Position numbers and translations under genes: made by a program
Shown: positions 14,376 through 23,830 of the stretch, in pieces
Layout of the letters: each line of letters starts with the position of its first letter
How positions within the stretch are numbered: the first letter of the stretch is position 1
Assembly: GCF_014495685.1 (NCBI RefSeq)
Contig: NZ_JACTVI010000048.1
Location: forward strand, 1-40,331
DNA from: Streptomyces sp. TRM68367
GTDB lineage: Bacteria; Actinomycetota; Actinomycetes; Streptomycetales; Streptomycetaceae
Direction of reading: 5' to 3'
Length of the DNA: 40,331 nt
Notes under the pieces: generated by a model
Seen by the model: the letters and a program-made list of their open reading frames with translations, nothing else
Told to the model about the DNA's origin: nothing
Databases searched by the model: none

Positions 14376-14803
14376 CTCGGTGGTTCCTTGCGCAGCTGCT
14401 CGGCCCGTGTCTCCAGGACCACCCGGCGTTCCAGCACCCACGCTGGCACATCCGCCACCCCCAACCCGCCGGTGCGGTGTTCAACTGTCCTTCCGGGGCG
14501 TACGGGAGCGACTACCGAGCGTGTCGGCCGTTCCGGCGAAGCCGCGAGCGGCCTGCCGAACGATCCACCCCGAGACGATCACCGGCCCGACCCTCCGCTC
14601 ACACCAGACCCGTGACCTGCGCGTGCAGCCTGGAATTTCCCTATTGCTCGGCGGCGACCGCGAAGATCGGTCGCCGCTGAGCGTCCTCTCGCCCATGTGA
14701 GGACGATCTTGCCGGTGGTGTGCCGGCCAGGCCAGGCCGGACCTGATGGCACGCCGATATGGAGGTTGATGGACGCCCGCGCTGTTGCCCGCGCCCCTTG
14801 GCG
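14376..14803. other. Region without an intact gene
   Basis: No supported gene. The minus strand near 14690-14735 reads HTTGKIVLTW, which resembles the C-terminal GKIVL ending of zinc-type alcohol dehydrogenases or quinone reductases and could be one more relic, but it is too short to be sure. The right end lies just downstream of the binding-protein gene, and no clear terminator hairpin was found. Confidence 0.3.
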
Positions 14804-16516
14804 CTATGGACGGGGCGCCAGGTGCAGGATGAGGTACTCGTACGCCTGGCTGTTCGGGGACGGGTTGACGTACGGGTTCTTCTCGTTCGGCCAGCCGGTG
14901 AAGTTGGAGTCGTTGTACTCGTACCAGGCCGCGCCGTAGAGAACCGGCACGGCCGGGACGTCGTTGGACATGATCTGCTGGAGGGTGTTCAGCGCCGCCT
15001 TCTCGGACGCCTCGTTCGTGGCGTTCTCGTAGGTCTTGACGGCCTTCCTGACCGCGGCGGAGTCGTACTTGCTGAAGTCACCGGCGGCCGGCTTGCCGAC
15101 CGGTGCGCCGAGGCTGGGGTCCAGGATGTACTGCAGACGCTGGAACGCCGTGCTGCCCTGGCCCCAGTGGATCGCCGCGTCGTACTTGCCGGTGGTGATC
15201 GCGGTGTTCCAGCTGTTGAAGTCGAAGGCGCCGTTGGCGCTGACGTTGAAGCCCAGCGAGTTCAGGTCCTTCGCCATCGCCTGTGCTCCGCACCAGTAGT
15301 CGGTGAAGGAGTTCGGGTCGATGATGGTGAACTTGATGGTCTTGCCGTTCTTGGTCCACTTGCCGCTGCTGTTCTTGCGCCAGCCGGCGCCGCTGAGCAG
15401 CGAGTTGACCTTGGTGGTGTCGGCCTTGGGCTTGAGGTCGCCCGCCAGGGCGGGGTCGAGCGAGTCCTGGTCGGTGGGCAGCAGCAGGCCGCTGGAGGAG
15501 GTTGCCGGGTTCTCGTAGTTGGTCTCGCACTGGCTGGCGTAGGACTGTCGGTTGAGGCCGGCGCTGATGGCCTTGCGTACCGCGGTGTCGGCCAGGGCCG
15601 GCGCGGTGGTGCTCTTCGTGTTGAGGAGCAGGGAGACGGTGTTGGAGGCCGGGAAGTACGGTGCGGTCGCCTGGAACAGGTGGTTGTGGGCCGGGTCCTT
15701 GCCAACGAAGGCCGTCTGCACGTCGTTGATGTCGTTGCCGGTGAGGTCGATCTGGCCCGAGGTCAGTGCCAGGGTGGCGGCGTTGTTCGTGGCGTAGGCG
15801 GGGAAGGAGACCCGCTGAACCTTGGGATTGCCCTGCCAGAAGGTCGGATTGACCTTGTAGGCGACGTCCTGTGGGGTGAACTTGTCGACCAGGTAGGGGC
15901 CGGTGCCGATGGCCTGGTCGGCTTTGATGACGGCGGTGGCGGGGGACTTGATGGCGGACCAGATGTGTTCGGGGACGATCAGCTGGTTGGCGATGCCGAT
16001 GAAGTTGGCCTTCTGCGGCGCGTCGTAGGTGAGCACGACGGTCGTGGCGTTGGGCGTGGTGATGCGGCTGGGTATCGGCGCGCCGCCCGTGTTGGCGGCC
16101 GGGTTGGCCTTCAGCAGGTCGAAGGTGAACTTCACGTCCTGGGAGGTGAAGTCCTTGCCGTCGCTCCACTTGACGCCTGGCCGCAGGGTCAGCGTCAGCG
16201 TCTTGTTGCCGCCCGACCAGGCGAAGGTTTTGGCCAGCCATGGGATCGGCGCCTGGTCCGGCTTCAGGGTGTTGATCTGGAACAGCGGCTCGTAGGTCAG
16301 GGACCGGGCGTTCTCGATGCTGCTGAAGGAGTTGGTGTCGAAGGGGTTGAAGTCCTGGGTGAAGGACGGGGCCGGGCTGCTCTCGACGACCAGGGTCATG
16401 GCCTTGGCGGAGCCGCCGGCTGAGCTCGAGCCGCCGCCCGCGCTGGTGCAGGCGGTCACGCCCAGTGCGATGACAGCCGCCATGGCGACTGCTCTGGTGT
16501 TGGTGGTGCGACTCAT
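14804..16516 (-). CDS. ABC transporter substrate-binding lipoprotein (SBP_bac_5 family)
   Basis: Extracellular solute-binding lipoprotein of 570 residues. A positive N-terminus and hydrophobic core end in the lipobox VTAC (Cys23), followed by a Gly/Ser linker. The body matches family 5 binding proteins of peptide/nickel/oligosaccharide importers: YEPLFQINTLKPDQAPIPWL, LTLRPGVKWSDGKDFTSQDV, and YLVDKFTPQDVAYKVNPTFW. It is the last gene of a seven-gene minus-strand run with a GH1 beta-glucosidase, so the ligand is inferred to be a beta-linked oligosaccharide rather than a peptide. The gap to the upstream ATPase is 73 bp and AAAGGAG precedes the ATG. Placing the binding protein last may reflect a separate transcript. 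Confidence 0.92.
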   Translation of the reverse strand: MSRTTNTRAVAMAAVIALGVTACTSAGGGSSSAGGSAKAMTLVVESSPAPSFTQDFNPFDTNSFSSIENARSLTYEPLFQINTLKPDQAPIPWLAKTFAWSGGNKTLTLTLRPGVKWSDGKDFTSQDVKFTFDLLKANPAANTGGAPIPSRITTPNATTVVLTYDAPQKANFIGIANQLIVPEHIWSAIKSPATAVIKADQAIGTGPYLVDKFTPQDVAYKVNPTFWQGNPKVQRVSFPAYATNNAATLALTSGQIDLTGNDINDVQTAFVGKDPAHNHLFQATAPYFPASNTVSLLLNTKSTTAPALADTAVRKAISAGLNRQSYASQCETNYENPATSSSGLLLPTDQDSLDPALAGDLKPKADTTKVNSLLSGAGWRKNSSGKWTKNGKTIKFTIIDPNSFTDYWCGAQAMAKDLNSLGFNVSANGAFDFNSWNTAITTGKYDAAIHWGQGSTAFQRLQYILDPSLGAPVGKPAAGDFSKYDSAAVRKAVKTYENATNEASEKAALNTLQQIMSNDVPAVPVLYGAAWYEYNDSNFTGWPNEKNPYVNPSPNSQAYEYLILHLAPRP

Positions 16517-16589
16517 GGAACGAACGCTCCTTTGCGGCCGTGCTTTGTTGAGGGTGCTGGAGGTGGGTCAGCGGGTGATTGCTGGTCGA

Positions 16590-17626
<1,037 letters not shown>

Positions 17627-17630
<4 letters not shown>

Positions 17631-18664
17631 AGGGCGCTCCCAAGGGCTCGGGCGAGAGGGGCGGGGACGGCCTCGACGCCGTCGTGCAGCCAGCAGGCGA
17701 CCGCGCGGTTGCCGGACTCTCCGGCGGGGGTGAGGAGCCCCGGGATGTCCTTGCGGCAGCGGTCCAGGGCGTAGCGGCAGCGGGGGTGGAAGGCGCAGCC
17801 GTCCGGGAGCGCGGTGAGGGAGGGTGGGGAGCCGGGGATGCCCTCCATCCTCACCCGTTCGCCGTGCAGTGCGGGGAAGGAGTTCAGCAGTCCCAGGGAG
17901 TAGGGGTGGCGGGGGGCGTGGAACAGCTCCTGGGCGGCGGCGAGTTCCACGATCCGTCCCGCGTACATGATGGCGATGGTGTCGGCCAGCTCGAGCAGGA
18001 GCGAGAGGTCGTGGGTGATGAAGACGATGGCGAAGCCGAGCCGGACCTTGAGCTGCATCAGCTCTTCGAGGATCTCCCGCTGCGTCACCACGTCGAGTGC
18101 GGTGGTGGGTTCGTCCATGATGACCACCTGCGGCTCCAACGCCAGCGCCATCGCGATCATCACCCGCTGGCGCATGCCGCCGGAGAGCTCGTGCGGGTAG
18201 CTGCGCAGCCGGTCCTCGCTGATGCCCACCAGCCGCAGCAACTCCACGGCGCGCTCCCGGCGTTGGGATGCGGTCAGGTGTGCGCGGTGTGCCCTGAGCG
18301 CGTCGGTCAGCTGGGCCTCGATCCGCGCCACCGGGTTGAGCGCGTGCATGGCGCTCTGGAAGACCACCGAGAGCTGGTCCCATCGCACCTTGCGCAGCGT
18401 GGCGGCGTCGGCCTCGAACAGGTCGACCACGCCGTCGCGGCCGTGGAAGCGCGCCTCGCCGCCGGTGATCACGCCGGGGGCGCGCAGCAGCCGGGTGACG
18501 GCGTAGGCCAGGGTGGACTTGCCCGAGCCCGACTCGCCTGCCAGGCCGAGGACTTCGCCCTTGTGCAGGGTGAGTGTGGCGTTGGTGACGGCGCGGACGC
18601 CGCCCGGTCCGACGCCGTAGTCGACGCAGAGGTCGCGGACTTCGAGGACGGGTTCGAGGGTCAC
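17627..18664 (-). CDS. ABC transporter ATP-binding protein (OppD/DppD-like)
   Basis: First ATPase of the importer, 345 residues. Walker A GESGSGKSTLAYAV, signature ELSGGMRQRVMIAMALAL (the usual M variant of OppD/DppD), Walker B VVIMDEPTTALD and switch ITHD are all present, with the C-terminal GCAFHPRCRYALDRC cysteine motif; in mycobacterial DppD a comparable motif holds an iron-sulfur cluster. The GTG start overlaps the permease stop by four bases (GTGA), and its own stop overlaps the next GTG. A perfect GAGAGCGCTCTC palindrome lies just upstream, inside the permease coding end. Confidence 0.93.
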
Positions 18665-19611
18665 TGCGCGGCCCCCTTCGTGAGAGCGCTCTCGATAGCG
18701 GGTGCGGATGCCTGCCTGAGGACCGGGGTGTGGCCCAGGCGGAAGGTCACTCCGCGGGCCCGGCCGGTGCGGGCCGAGGTGAGGCGGGGGTTGATGATCT
18801 CGTCGATGCCGAAGTTGATCAGTGCCAGCGACATGCCGAACAGGGCGACGGCGAGGGCCGGTGGCAGGTACCACCACCAGTAACCGCTGGAGGCGGCGCC
18901 GGAGGCCTGGGCCTCGTTCAGCACCGTGCCCCAAGTGACCGAGGCCGGGTTGATCACGCCCAGCCAGCTCAGCGCGGTGTAGGTCCCGATGCCGTAGATC
19001 ACCGTGAAGATGAACGAGGAGGCCAGGATCGGCAGCAGGTTGGGCAGGATCTCGAAGAGGATGATCCGCCACCGGCGCTCGCCGATGACCCGGGCCGACT
19101 CCACGTAGTCCTGCCCGCGCAGGGCCAGCGTCTGCGCCCGCAGCACGCGGGCTCCCCAGGCCCAGGCGGTGAGCGCGATGACCGAACCGATCAGGAACGG
19201 GTTTGCAGTCTCGTCGGGCGGCAGCGGCTTCATCACCACCATCAGGATCAGCAGACCGGGCAGCGCCAGGAAGATGTTGGTGAGCGCGGAGAGCAGGTCG
19301 TCCGTGAGGCCGCCCACGAAGCCGGCGGTGACGCCGACCAGCACCGAGAGCATGGACGCGAGCACACCGGCCAGGAAGGAGATGAGCAGCGGGTCCCGGC
19401 CGCCGGCTAGCAGGCGGGAGAACAAGTCGTGCTGCGACTGGTCGGTGCCCAGCCAGAACTTCCCTGAGGGCGGCAGCGGGATTCCGCTGCTGCGGTTGGC
19501 CTGCCAGTCGACGGAATGCGGTGCCAGCATCGGCCCGAACAATGCGAGCAGCAGGAACACGAACAGCAGGGCGAGTCCGGTGACCACCTTGGGGGAGCGG
19601 AGGATGCGCAT
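18661..19611 (-). CDS. ABC transporter permease (DppC/OppC-like)
   Basis: Inner-membrane subunit of 316 residues with about six spans. The N-terminal span VVTGLALLFVFLLLALFGPM and the LGTDQSQHDLFSRLLAGGRD block are typical of the OppC type, and the coupling EAA-like loop reads DYVESARVIGERRWRIILFEILPN. It starts 3 bp after the DppB-like permease and overlaps the first ATPase downstream. The hydrophilic C-terminal tail of about 40 residues is longer than usual for the family; the palindrome GAGAGCGCTCTC (18680-18691) falls in it. Confidence 0.93.
   Translation of the reverse strand: MRILRSPKVVTGLALLFVFLLLALFGPMLAPHSVDWQANRSSGIPLPPSGKFWLGTDQSQHDLFSRLLAGGRDPLLISFLAGVLASMLSVLVGVTAGFVGGLTDDLLSALTNIFLALPGLLILMVVMKPLPPDETANPFLIGSVIALTAWAWGARVLRAQTLALRGQDYVESARVIGERRWRIILFEILPNLLPILASSFIFTVIYGIGTYTALSWLGVINPASVTWGTVLNEAQASGAASSGYWWWYLPPALAVALFGMSLALINFGIDEIINPRLTSARTGRARGVTFRLGHTPVLRQASAPAIESALTKGAAQ
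18680..18691. promoter_or_regulatory. LacI-like palindrome inside permease 3' end
   Basis: GAGAGCGCTCTC is a perfect 12-bp palindrome with the central AGCGCT shared by the operators upstream of the beta-glucosidase. It lies 16-27 bp before the first ATPase start. It could be an internal operator or chance within the codons for IESALT. Confidence 0.25.
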
Positions 19612-19614
19612 CGC

Positions 19615-20604
19615 TCAGGCCTCCTTGCGGGCGCGGGGGTCCAGGGCGACATAGGCGATGTCGGCCAGCAGGTTGGCGGCGAGCACCGTGAAAACGACGA
19701 CGAGCAGGATTCCCTGCATCAGCGGGTAGTCGCCGGCCAGGATGGCCTGGTAGATCTCCCAGCCGACGCCGGGATAGGTGAAGACGATCTCGGTGACGAT
19801 CGAGCCGGTCACCACCAGACTGATCGACAGGGCGAAGTTGGAGATGCTCGGCAGGATCGCGTTGCGGGCGGCGACCGCGGCAACCCGCCACCGCGGCAAG
19901 CCCTTTGCGGCGGCGACCAGGACGTAGTCCTCGTCCATCGTGGTGATCATCATGTTGCGCATGCCGATGATCCATCCGGCGACGGACGCGAGCGCCACGG
20001 TCAGCGCGGGCAGGGCGCCGTGCTCGATGACGCTGGTGACGAAGGGACCGTTCCAGCCTTCGGTGAGGTTGGTGCCGCGGCCGATGTCGTAGCCGTTCTG
20101 GTACGGAAACAGTTTGCCGAAGTACCCGAGGGTCATCATCACCAGGAAGGCGAGGATGAAGTAGGGCACCGCCTGGAAGAAGGTGGCCGCCGGCAGCAGG
20201 GCGTCGAGCAGTCCACTGCGCTTCCAGCCGACGACGATGCCGATGAAGGTGCCGACCAGGAAGGCCAGGATGGTGGCGGTGCCGATCAGTCCGATGGTCC
20301 AGGGCAAGTCGCCGGCGAGGACCGAGGTGACAGGGACCGACTTGGAGGTGGAGACGCCCAGGTCGCCTTGGAGCAGATGGCCGAGGTAGGCGAGGTACTG
20401 GGAGAGCATGCTCTGGTGGGTGCCGACGCCGTACTGTGCCTCGAGCGCCTCCAGCGAGGCCTTGCTGATGGTGGCCGCGCGCATTTGGGAGAGCACGTTC
20501 TGCAGAGCGTTGCCGGGAAGCAGCCGTGCCAGGAAGAAGTTGAGCGTCACCGCGGCGTAGGCGGCAAGGGCGTAGAAGCCCAGCCGACGGAGAAGGGTCC
20601 GCAT
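19615..20604 (-). CDS. ABC transporter permease (DppB/OppB-like)
   Basis: Inner-membrane subunit of 329 residues. The first span FYALAAYAAVTLNFFLARLLPGN is the OppB/DppB hallmark (FFLxRLLPG), followed by five more spans and the cytosolic coupling loop DEDYVLVAAAKGLPRWRVAA, where the conserved Ala/Gly before the helix contacts an ATPase. It starts 10 bp after the LacI-type regulator and ends 3 bp before the second permease. Pairing with the OppC-like protein is the standard heterodimer for this family. Confidence 0.93.
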   Translation of the reverse strand: MRTLLRRLGFYALAAYAAVTLNFFLARLLPGNALQNVLSQMRAATISKASLEALEAQYGVGTHQSMLSQYLAYLGHLLQGDLGVSTSKSVPVTSVLAGDLPWTIGLIGTATILAFLVGTFIGIVVGWKRSGLLDALLPAATFFQAVPYFILAFLVMMTLGYFGKLFPYQNGYDIGRGTNLTEGWNGPFVTSVIEHGALPALTVALASVAGWIIGMRNMMITTMDEDYVLVAAAKGLPRWRVAAVAARNAILPSISNFALSISLVVTGSIVTEIVFTYPGVGWEIYQAILAGDYPLMQGILLVVVFTVLAANLLADIAYVALDPRARKEA

Positions 20605-20614
20605 GGTCGGCCCC

Positions 20615-21724
20615 TCACCCTATGGGGCGCCAGAGGCGCGGGGTCAGCGGCTCGGCGGGGCAGCCGCAGCTTTCGCGGCGGACGAGCTCGGTCGGCAGCA
20701 CGATGTCGCCCACTGGCTCGGCCGGTGACGACGGGTCAGCTGAGATCATCGCGTGGAGCACCTCGAAGGCTCTGGCGCCGATCTCCTGGATGGGCTGACG
20801 CACCGTGGTCAGCTGCGGCCGGAGATGGCGCGCGAAGGGCAGGTCGTCGAAGCCGGTCACGGCGACGTCGCCGGGGACGTCGAGGCCGTACTCGGTCAGG
20901 GCGTAGATGACGCCCAGGGCGGTCTGGTCGTTGGCGCAGGCGATGGCGCGGGGCAGGGTGGCCCCCAGGGAGATCAGCCCGCGGATGATCTCCACGCCGC
21001 CGGCGGCGGAGTAGTCGCCCTGCCAGGCGGGGCCGGTGAGCACCTCCGCGCCCAGGGCCTGTGCCTGTTCGGTGAAGGACCGGCTGCGGACGATGTTGTC
21101 CGGGCTGTCCGCGTGTCCGGCGATGTAGGCGAGACGGCGGTAGCCGTGGTCCTCGACCAGGTGCCGGGCCAGCTCCCGCATGTTGGCGGCGCACTCGCTG
21201 CGCACGTTGGCCACATCGGTACCGGGCCGGCCCGCCAGGGACACCACTGGCGTGGTGCGGGCGATGGCGCTGATTCCGGAGCGGGTGAGCACTTGGTCGT
21301 GCAGGATCAGGCCGTCGCATTTGCCGGCGATCGTCATGATCCGGTCGGGCGGGGTGCGTTCGTCGATGGTGACGGAGCGCACCAGGAGGTCGAAGCCCCG
21401 GCGCTGGGCCGCGATCTCGATGCCCCGGTTGATCTGGTCGCCGAAGAGCAGGTTCTCGGACTCGTCGGTACCGCCGTCGTCCGTGTTGCAGGGCCGCCGG
21501 AAGACCACGCCCACCACGTGTTTCAGCCGGCTGCTGAGGGCGCGTGCCGCGCCGTCGGGAACGAAGCCGAGCTCGGCGACGGCCTTCATCACCCGTTCCC
21601 GGGTGGCCGGGCGGGTGTTGTCCCGCCCGTTCAGCACCCGCGACACCGAGGAGATGGACACGCCCGCGCGCCGCGCCACGTCGTAGATCGTCGGGGGGGA
21701 GTCAGGTTTGGATCGTACGTTCAC
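20615..21724 (-). CDS. LacI-family transcriptional regulator
   Basis: Repressor of 369 residues. The N-terminal helix-turn-helix and hinge read TIYDVARRAGVSISSVSRVL NGRDN... with the minor-groove hinge GAARALSSR at about 57-65; a periplasmic-binding-type ligand domain follows (VVGVVFRRPCN, GLILHDQVL, AYIAGHADSPDN, VAVTGFDDLPFARHLRPQLT). It is embedded between the beta-glucosidase (60-bp gap) and the permeases (10-bp gap). By analogy with CebR of Streptomyces it should repress the operon until a short oligosaccharide is imported. The palindromes with a central AGCGCT upstream of the glucosidase are the likely binding sites. Confidence 0.93.
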   Translation of the reverse strand: MNVRSKPDSPPTIYDVARRAGVSISSVSRVLNGRDNTRPATRERVMKAVAELGFVPDGAARALSSRLKHVVGVVFRRPCNTDDGGTDESENLLFGDQINRGIEIAAQRRGFDLLVRSVTIDERTPPDRIMTIAGKCDGLILHDQVLTRSGISAIARTTPVVSLAGRPGTDVANVRSECAANMRELARHLVEDHGYRRLAYIAGHADSPDNIVRSRSFTEQAQALGAEVLTGPAWQGDYSAAGGVEIIRGLISLGATLPRAIACANDQTALGVIYALTEYGLDVPGDVAVTGFDDLPFARHLRPQLTTVRQPIQEIGARAFEVLHAMISADPSSPAEPVGDIVLPTELVRRESCGCPAEPLTPRLWRPIG

Positions 21725-21784
21725 CTACTGCCTCCGGCAGCTGTGTTGCGCTGATCGGCTCTCGCGGCGCATGGGCGGTGGCGG

Positions 21785-23257
21785 TCAGGCGGGGACCGAC
21801 GACGGGGCTACGGCGCCGCGCCGGATCGTCTCCGCGTACCAGCGGGCGCTGCTCTTGGGTGTGCGTTGCTGTGTGGCGAAGTCCACGTACACGAGGCCGA
21901 AACGCTTCGCGTAGCCGTAGGCCCACTCGAAGTTGTCCAGCAGCGACCACAGGAAGTAGCCCCGCACGGGCACCCCGGCGTCGATCGCATGGTGCACCGC
22001 GGCCAGGTGCTGCTGCACGTAGGCGATGCGTTCCGGGTCGCGGACCTCCCCCTCCGGGTTGGGGTAGTCCTCGCAGGCGATTCCGTTCTCCGTGATGAAG
22101 ACCGGCAGCTCGGGCGCCTCCGCGTGCACCCGCGCCAGCAGGTCGCTGAGTCCCGTAGGGTCGATGCTCCAGCGCATCGCCGTCAATTCGCCCGGCGGCT
22201 GGTGGAAGTCGACGCGCTCCGCTCCCGGCCAGGGCGAGAAGCGGCTGTTGCCGTGGCCGTCCGCGCCCGCGTTACCGCCACCGCCCGAAACGAGCGTCGG
22301 CGCGTAGTAGTTGACGCCCAGTTGGTCCAGCGGGGCGGAGGTCGCGGTCAGGTCGGCGGGGTGCACCAGCCCGTCCCAGTCGACCAGGTGCGCGGTGTCC
22401 GCCTGCAGGTCCTGGTCGTAACGGCCGTGCAGGATCGGGCCCAGGAAGATGCGGTTGCCCACCGCGTCGATGCGCCGGGCGGCGTCCGCGTCCTCGGCGG
22501 AGTCCGTGAGCGCGCGGACCTGATGAAGGTTGAGTGAGATCGACAGCTCCGCCTGCGGGACTGCCGCCCGCACCGCAGCGACGCCACGCCCGTGCGCCAG
22601 GTTGAGGTGGTGCGCCGCCCGCAGGGCGGCCGCCGGGTCGGTCCGGCCCGGGGCGTGCACGCCCGAGCCGTAGCCGAGGAAGGCCGCGCACCAGGGTTCG
22701 TTGAGCGTGGTCCAGTACCGGACCCGGTCGCCCAAGGCGGCCGCGGCCAAGCCGGCGTACTCGCCGAAGCGTTCGGCGGTGCCGCGCACCGGCCAGCCAC
22801 CCGCGTCCTCCAACTCCTGCGGCAGGTCCCAGTGGTAGAGCGTGGCCACCGGCATGATGCCCGCTCCCAGCAGCTCGTCCACCAGCTGCCGGTAGAAGTC
22901 CAGTCCTCGCTCGACCGCCGGTCCACGGCCGGTGGGCTGGATGCGCGGCCAGGAGAGCGAGAAGCGGTAGGCCTTCAGACCCAGCTCCTTCATCAGGGCG
23001 ACGTCCTCGCGGAAGCGGTGGAAGTGGTTCACGGCGATGTCGCCGGTATCGCCGTGGTGCACCCGCCCCGGAATGCGCGCGAAGGTGTCCCAGATGGATG
23101 GGGTGCGGCCGCCTTCCTGTGCGGCCCCCTCGATCTGGTAGGCCGAGGTCGCGGCCCCCCACAGGAAGTCCGACGGGAAGTGAAGGTACGCGTCATCAGC
23201 ATCCTGCTCGCCGACCAGCGGCGACGGGATGGTTGCTCGGGCTTGGACAGGAGTCAT
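21785..23257 (-). CDS. Beta-glucosidase, glycoside hydrolase family 1
   Basis: Cytosolic retaining beta-glycosidase of 490 residues, with no signal peptide. The N-terminal GH1 signature reads FPSDFLWGAATSAYQIEGA; the acid/base Glu187 lies in TLNEPWC and the nucleophile Glu390 in VFITENG; substrate-site elements YHWDLPQ and LWSLLDNFEW (Trp/Glu of the aglycone end) are present. It would split imported cellobiose-like oligosaccharides to glucose. It is the first gene of the sugar operon. Its ATG lies one base from an operator-like palindrome that also contains the ribosome site, and a promoter lies at about 23.38 kb. Confidence 0.95.
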   Translation of the reverse strand: MTPVQARATIPSPLVGEQDADDAYLHFPSDFLWGAATSAYQIEGAAQEGGRTPSIWDTFARIPGRVHHGDTGDIAVNHFHRFREDVALMKELGLKAYRFSLSWPRIQPTGRGPAVERGLDFYRQLVDELLGAGIMPVATLYHWDLPQELEDAGGWPVRGTAERFGEYAGLAAAALGDRVRYWTTLNEPWCAAFLGYGSGVHAPGRTDPAAALRAAHHLNLAHGRGVAAVRAAVPQAELSISLNLHQVRALTDSAEDADAARRIDAVGNRIFLGPILHGRYDQDLQADTAHLVDWDGLVHPADLTATSAPLDQLGVNYYAPTLVSGGGGNAGADGHGNSRFSPWPGAERVDFHQPPGELTAMRWSIDPTGLSDLLARVHAEAPELPVFITENGIACEDYPNPEGEVRDPERIAYVQQHLAAVHHAIDAGVPVRGYFLWSLLDNFEWAYGYAKRFGLVYVDFATQQRTPKSSARWYAETIRRGAVAPSSVPA

Positions 23258-23258
23258 A

Positions 23259-23272
23259 CGGGAGTGCTCCCA
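23259..23272. promoter_or_regulatory. LacI-type operator O3 over ribosome-binding region
   Basis: On the minus strand TGGGAGCACTCCCG, a near-perfect copy of the CebR-type box TGGGAGCGCTCCCA, ends one base before the beta-glucosidase start codon. It includes the GGGAG ribosome site, so binding or an RNA fold could also affect translation. Confidence 0.55.
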
Positions 23273-23341
23273 AGCTGAGTGTGTGCTTCACAGCTGCGCG
23301 GGCGCGTCTGGCGAGGAGAGCGGAAGCGCGGGCGACCTGAC

Positions 23342-23355
23342 TGGAAGCGCTACCA
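23342..23355. promoter_or_regulatory. LacI-type operator O1
   Basis: TGGAAGCGCTACCA, a 14-bp palindrome with one mismatched pair, centred 24 bp downstream of the -10 element of the putative promoter. It shares AGCGCT with O2. Confidence 0.65.
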
Positions 23356-23369
23356 ATGCGACGCCGGGA

Positions 23370-23399
23370 ATGCTCTGCCCGCTGAGATCGTGGCGTCAA
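23370..23399 (-). promoter_or_regulatory. Putative promoter of the beta-glucoside operon
   Basis: Minus-strand TTGACG (23394-23399) and GAGCAT (23370-23375) are 18 bp apart. The promoter lies between operators O1 and O2, giving a leader of about 105 nt for the beta-glucosidase. The -35 is strong; the -10 is only moderate. Confidence 0.45.
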
Positions 23400-23429
23400 G
23401 GGATGACCGGCACGCTCACCTGATTCTTG

Positions 23430-23443
23430 TGGAAGCGCTTCCG
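23430..23443. promoter_or_regulatory. LacI-type operator O2
   Basis: GGAAGCGCTTCC (23431-23442) is a perfect 12-bp palindrome of the LacI/GalR kind, extended to TGGAAGCGCTTCCG. Its centre is 88 bp from that of O1, close to a whole number of helical turns (about 8.4), so looping between the two is possible. Confidence 0.7.
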
Positions 23444-23565
23444 AACTCTTGCCCTCACCGTCGGGGAGCGTCGGTGTCGGCCGCGTAGACGGCGTCGGCG
23501 AAGCCGTCCAGTGCGCGGGCGCACTCCTCGAGCGCCTTCGCGGCAGGCTCACGTCCTGGAGCGCC

Positions 23566-23709
23566 ATGACAGGCGCCCGGTCCGATGTCCAGGACCACGA
23601 GCACAGGATCCGCACCCTCGAACGCGCCCGCTGGCCGATGCCCACGATCGGCGTCCTCGCCGGTGTGGCAGGCGCCGCTACGGGAGCCCTTGCGCTGTTC
23701 GCCCGCTGA
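23566..23709 (+). CDS. Small coiled-coil/membrane protein (47 aa)
   Basis: MTGARSDVQDHEHRIRTLER is a short charged helix; it leads into ARWPMPTIGVLAGVAGAATG and ALALFAR, one C-terminal membrane span. The layout resembles small phage- or plasmid-derived proteins (holin-associated XhlA-like), common in Streptomyces integrated elements. ATG 23566 has GGAG four bases upstream. The frame is open further 5' without similarity. A strong terminator follows 7 bp after the stop, which supports a real transcript. Function unknown. Confidence 0.5.
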   Translation: MTGARSDVQDHEHRIRTLERARWPMPTIGVLAGVAGAATGALALFAR

Positions 23710-23716
23710 AACGTCA

Positions 23717-23752
23717 CGCCCCCTGCACGGCCACCACGGCGTGCAGGGGGCG
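23717..23752. terminator. Strong bidirectional hairpin terminator
   Basis: CGCCCCCTGCACG (23717-23729) pairs perfectly over 13 bp with CGTGCAGGGGGCG (23740-23752) around a 10-nt loop, followed by CTTTGTC on the plus strand. It separates the 47-residue gene from the convergent GntR gene and can serve both. Confidence 0.85.
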
Positions 23753-23830
23753 CTTTGTCATGCCCGGGGTCGGGACTGATGCGCACCTTCGCGCTGGTCA
23801 CCGCCAGGGGTACGCATTGATGCGTACCCT

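Noticed and set aside
14686..14735. Alcohol dehydrogenase C-terminal scrap (HTTGKIVLTW)
   Set aside because: Ten residues are too few to call a pseudogene, though the position beside other relics is suggestive.
14759..16423. 554-codon plus-strand frame
   Set aside because: Antisense image of the binding-protein gene, repetitive Gly/Val composition.
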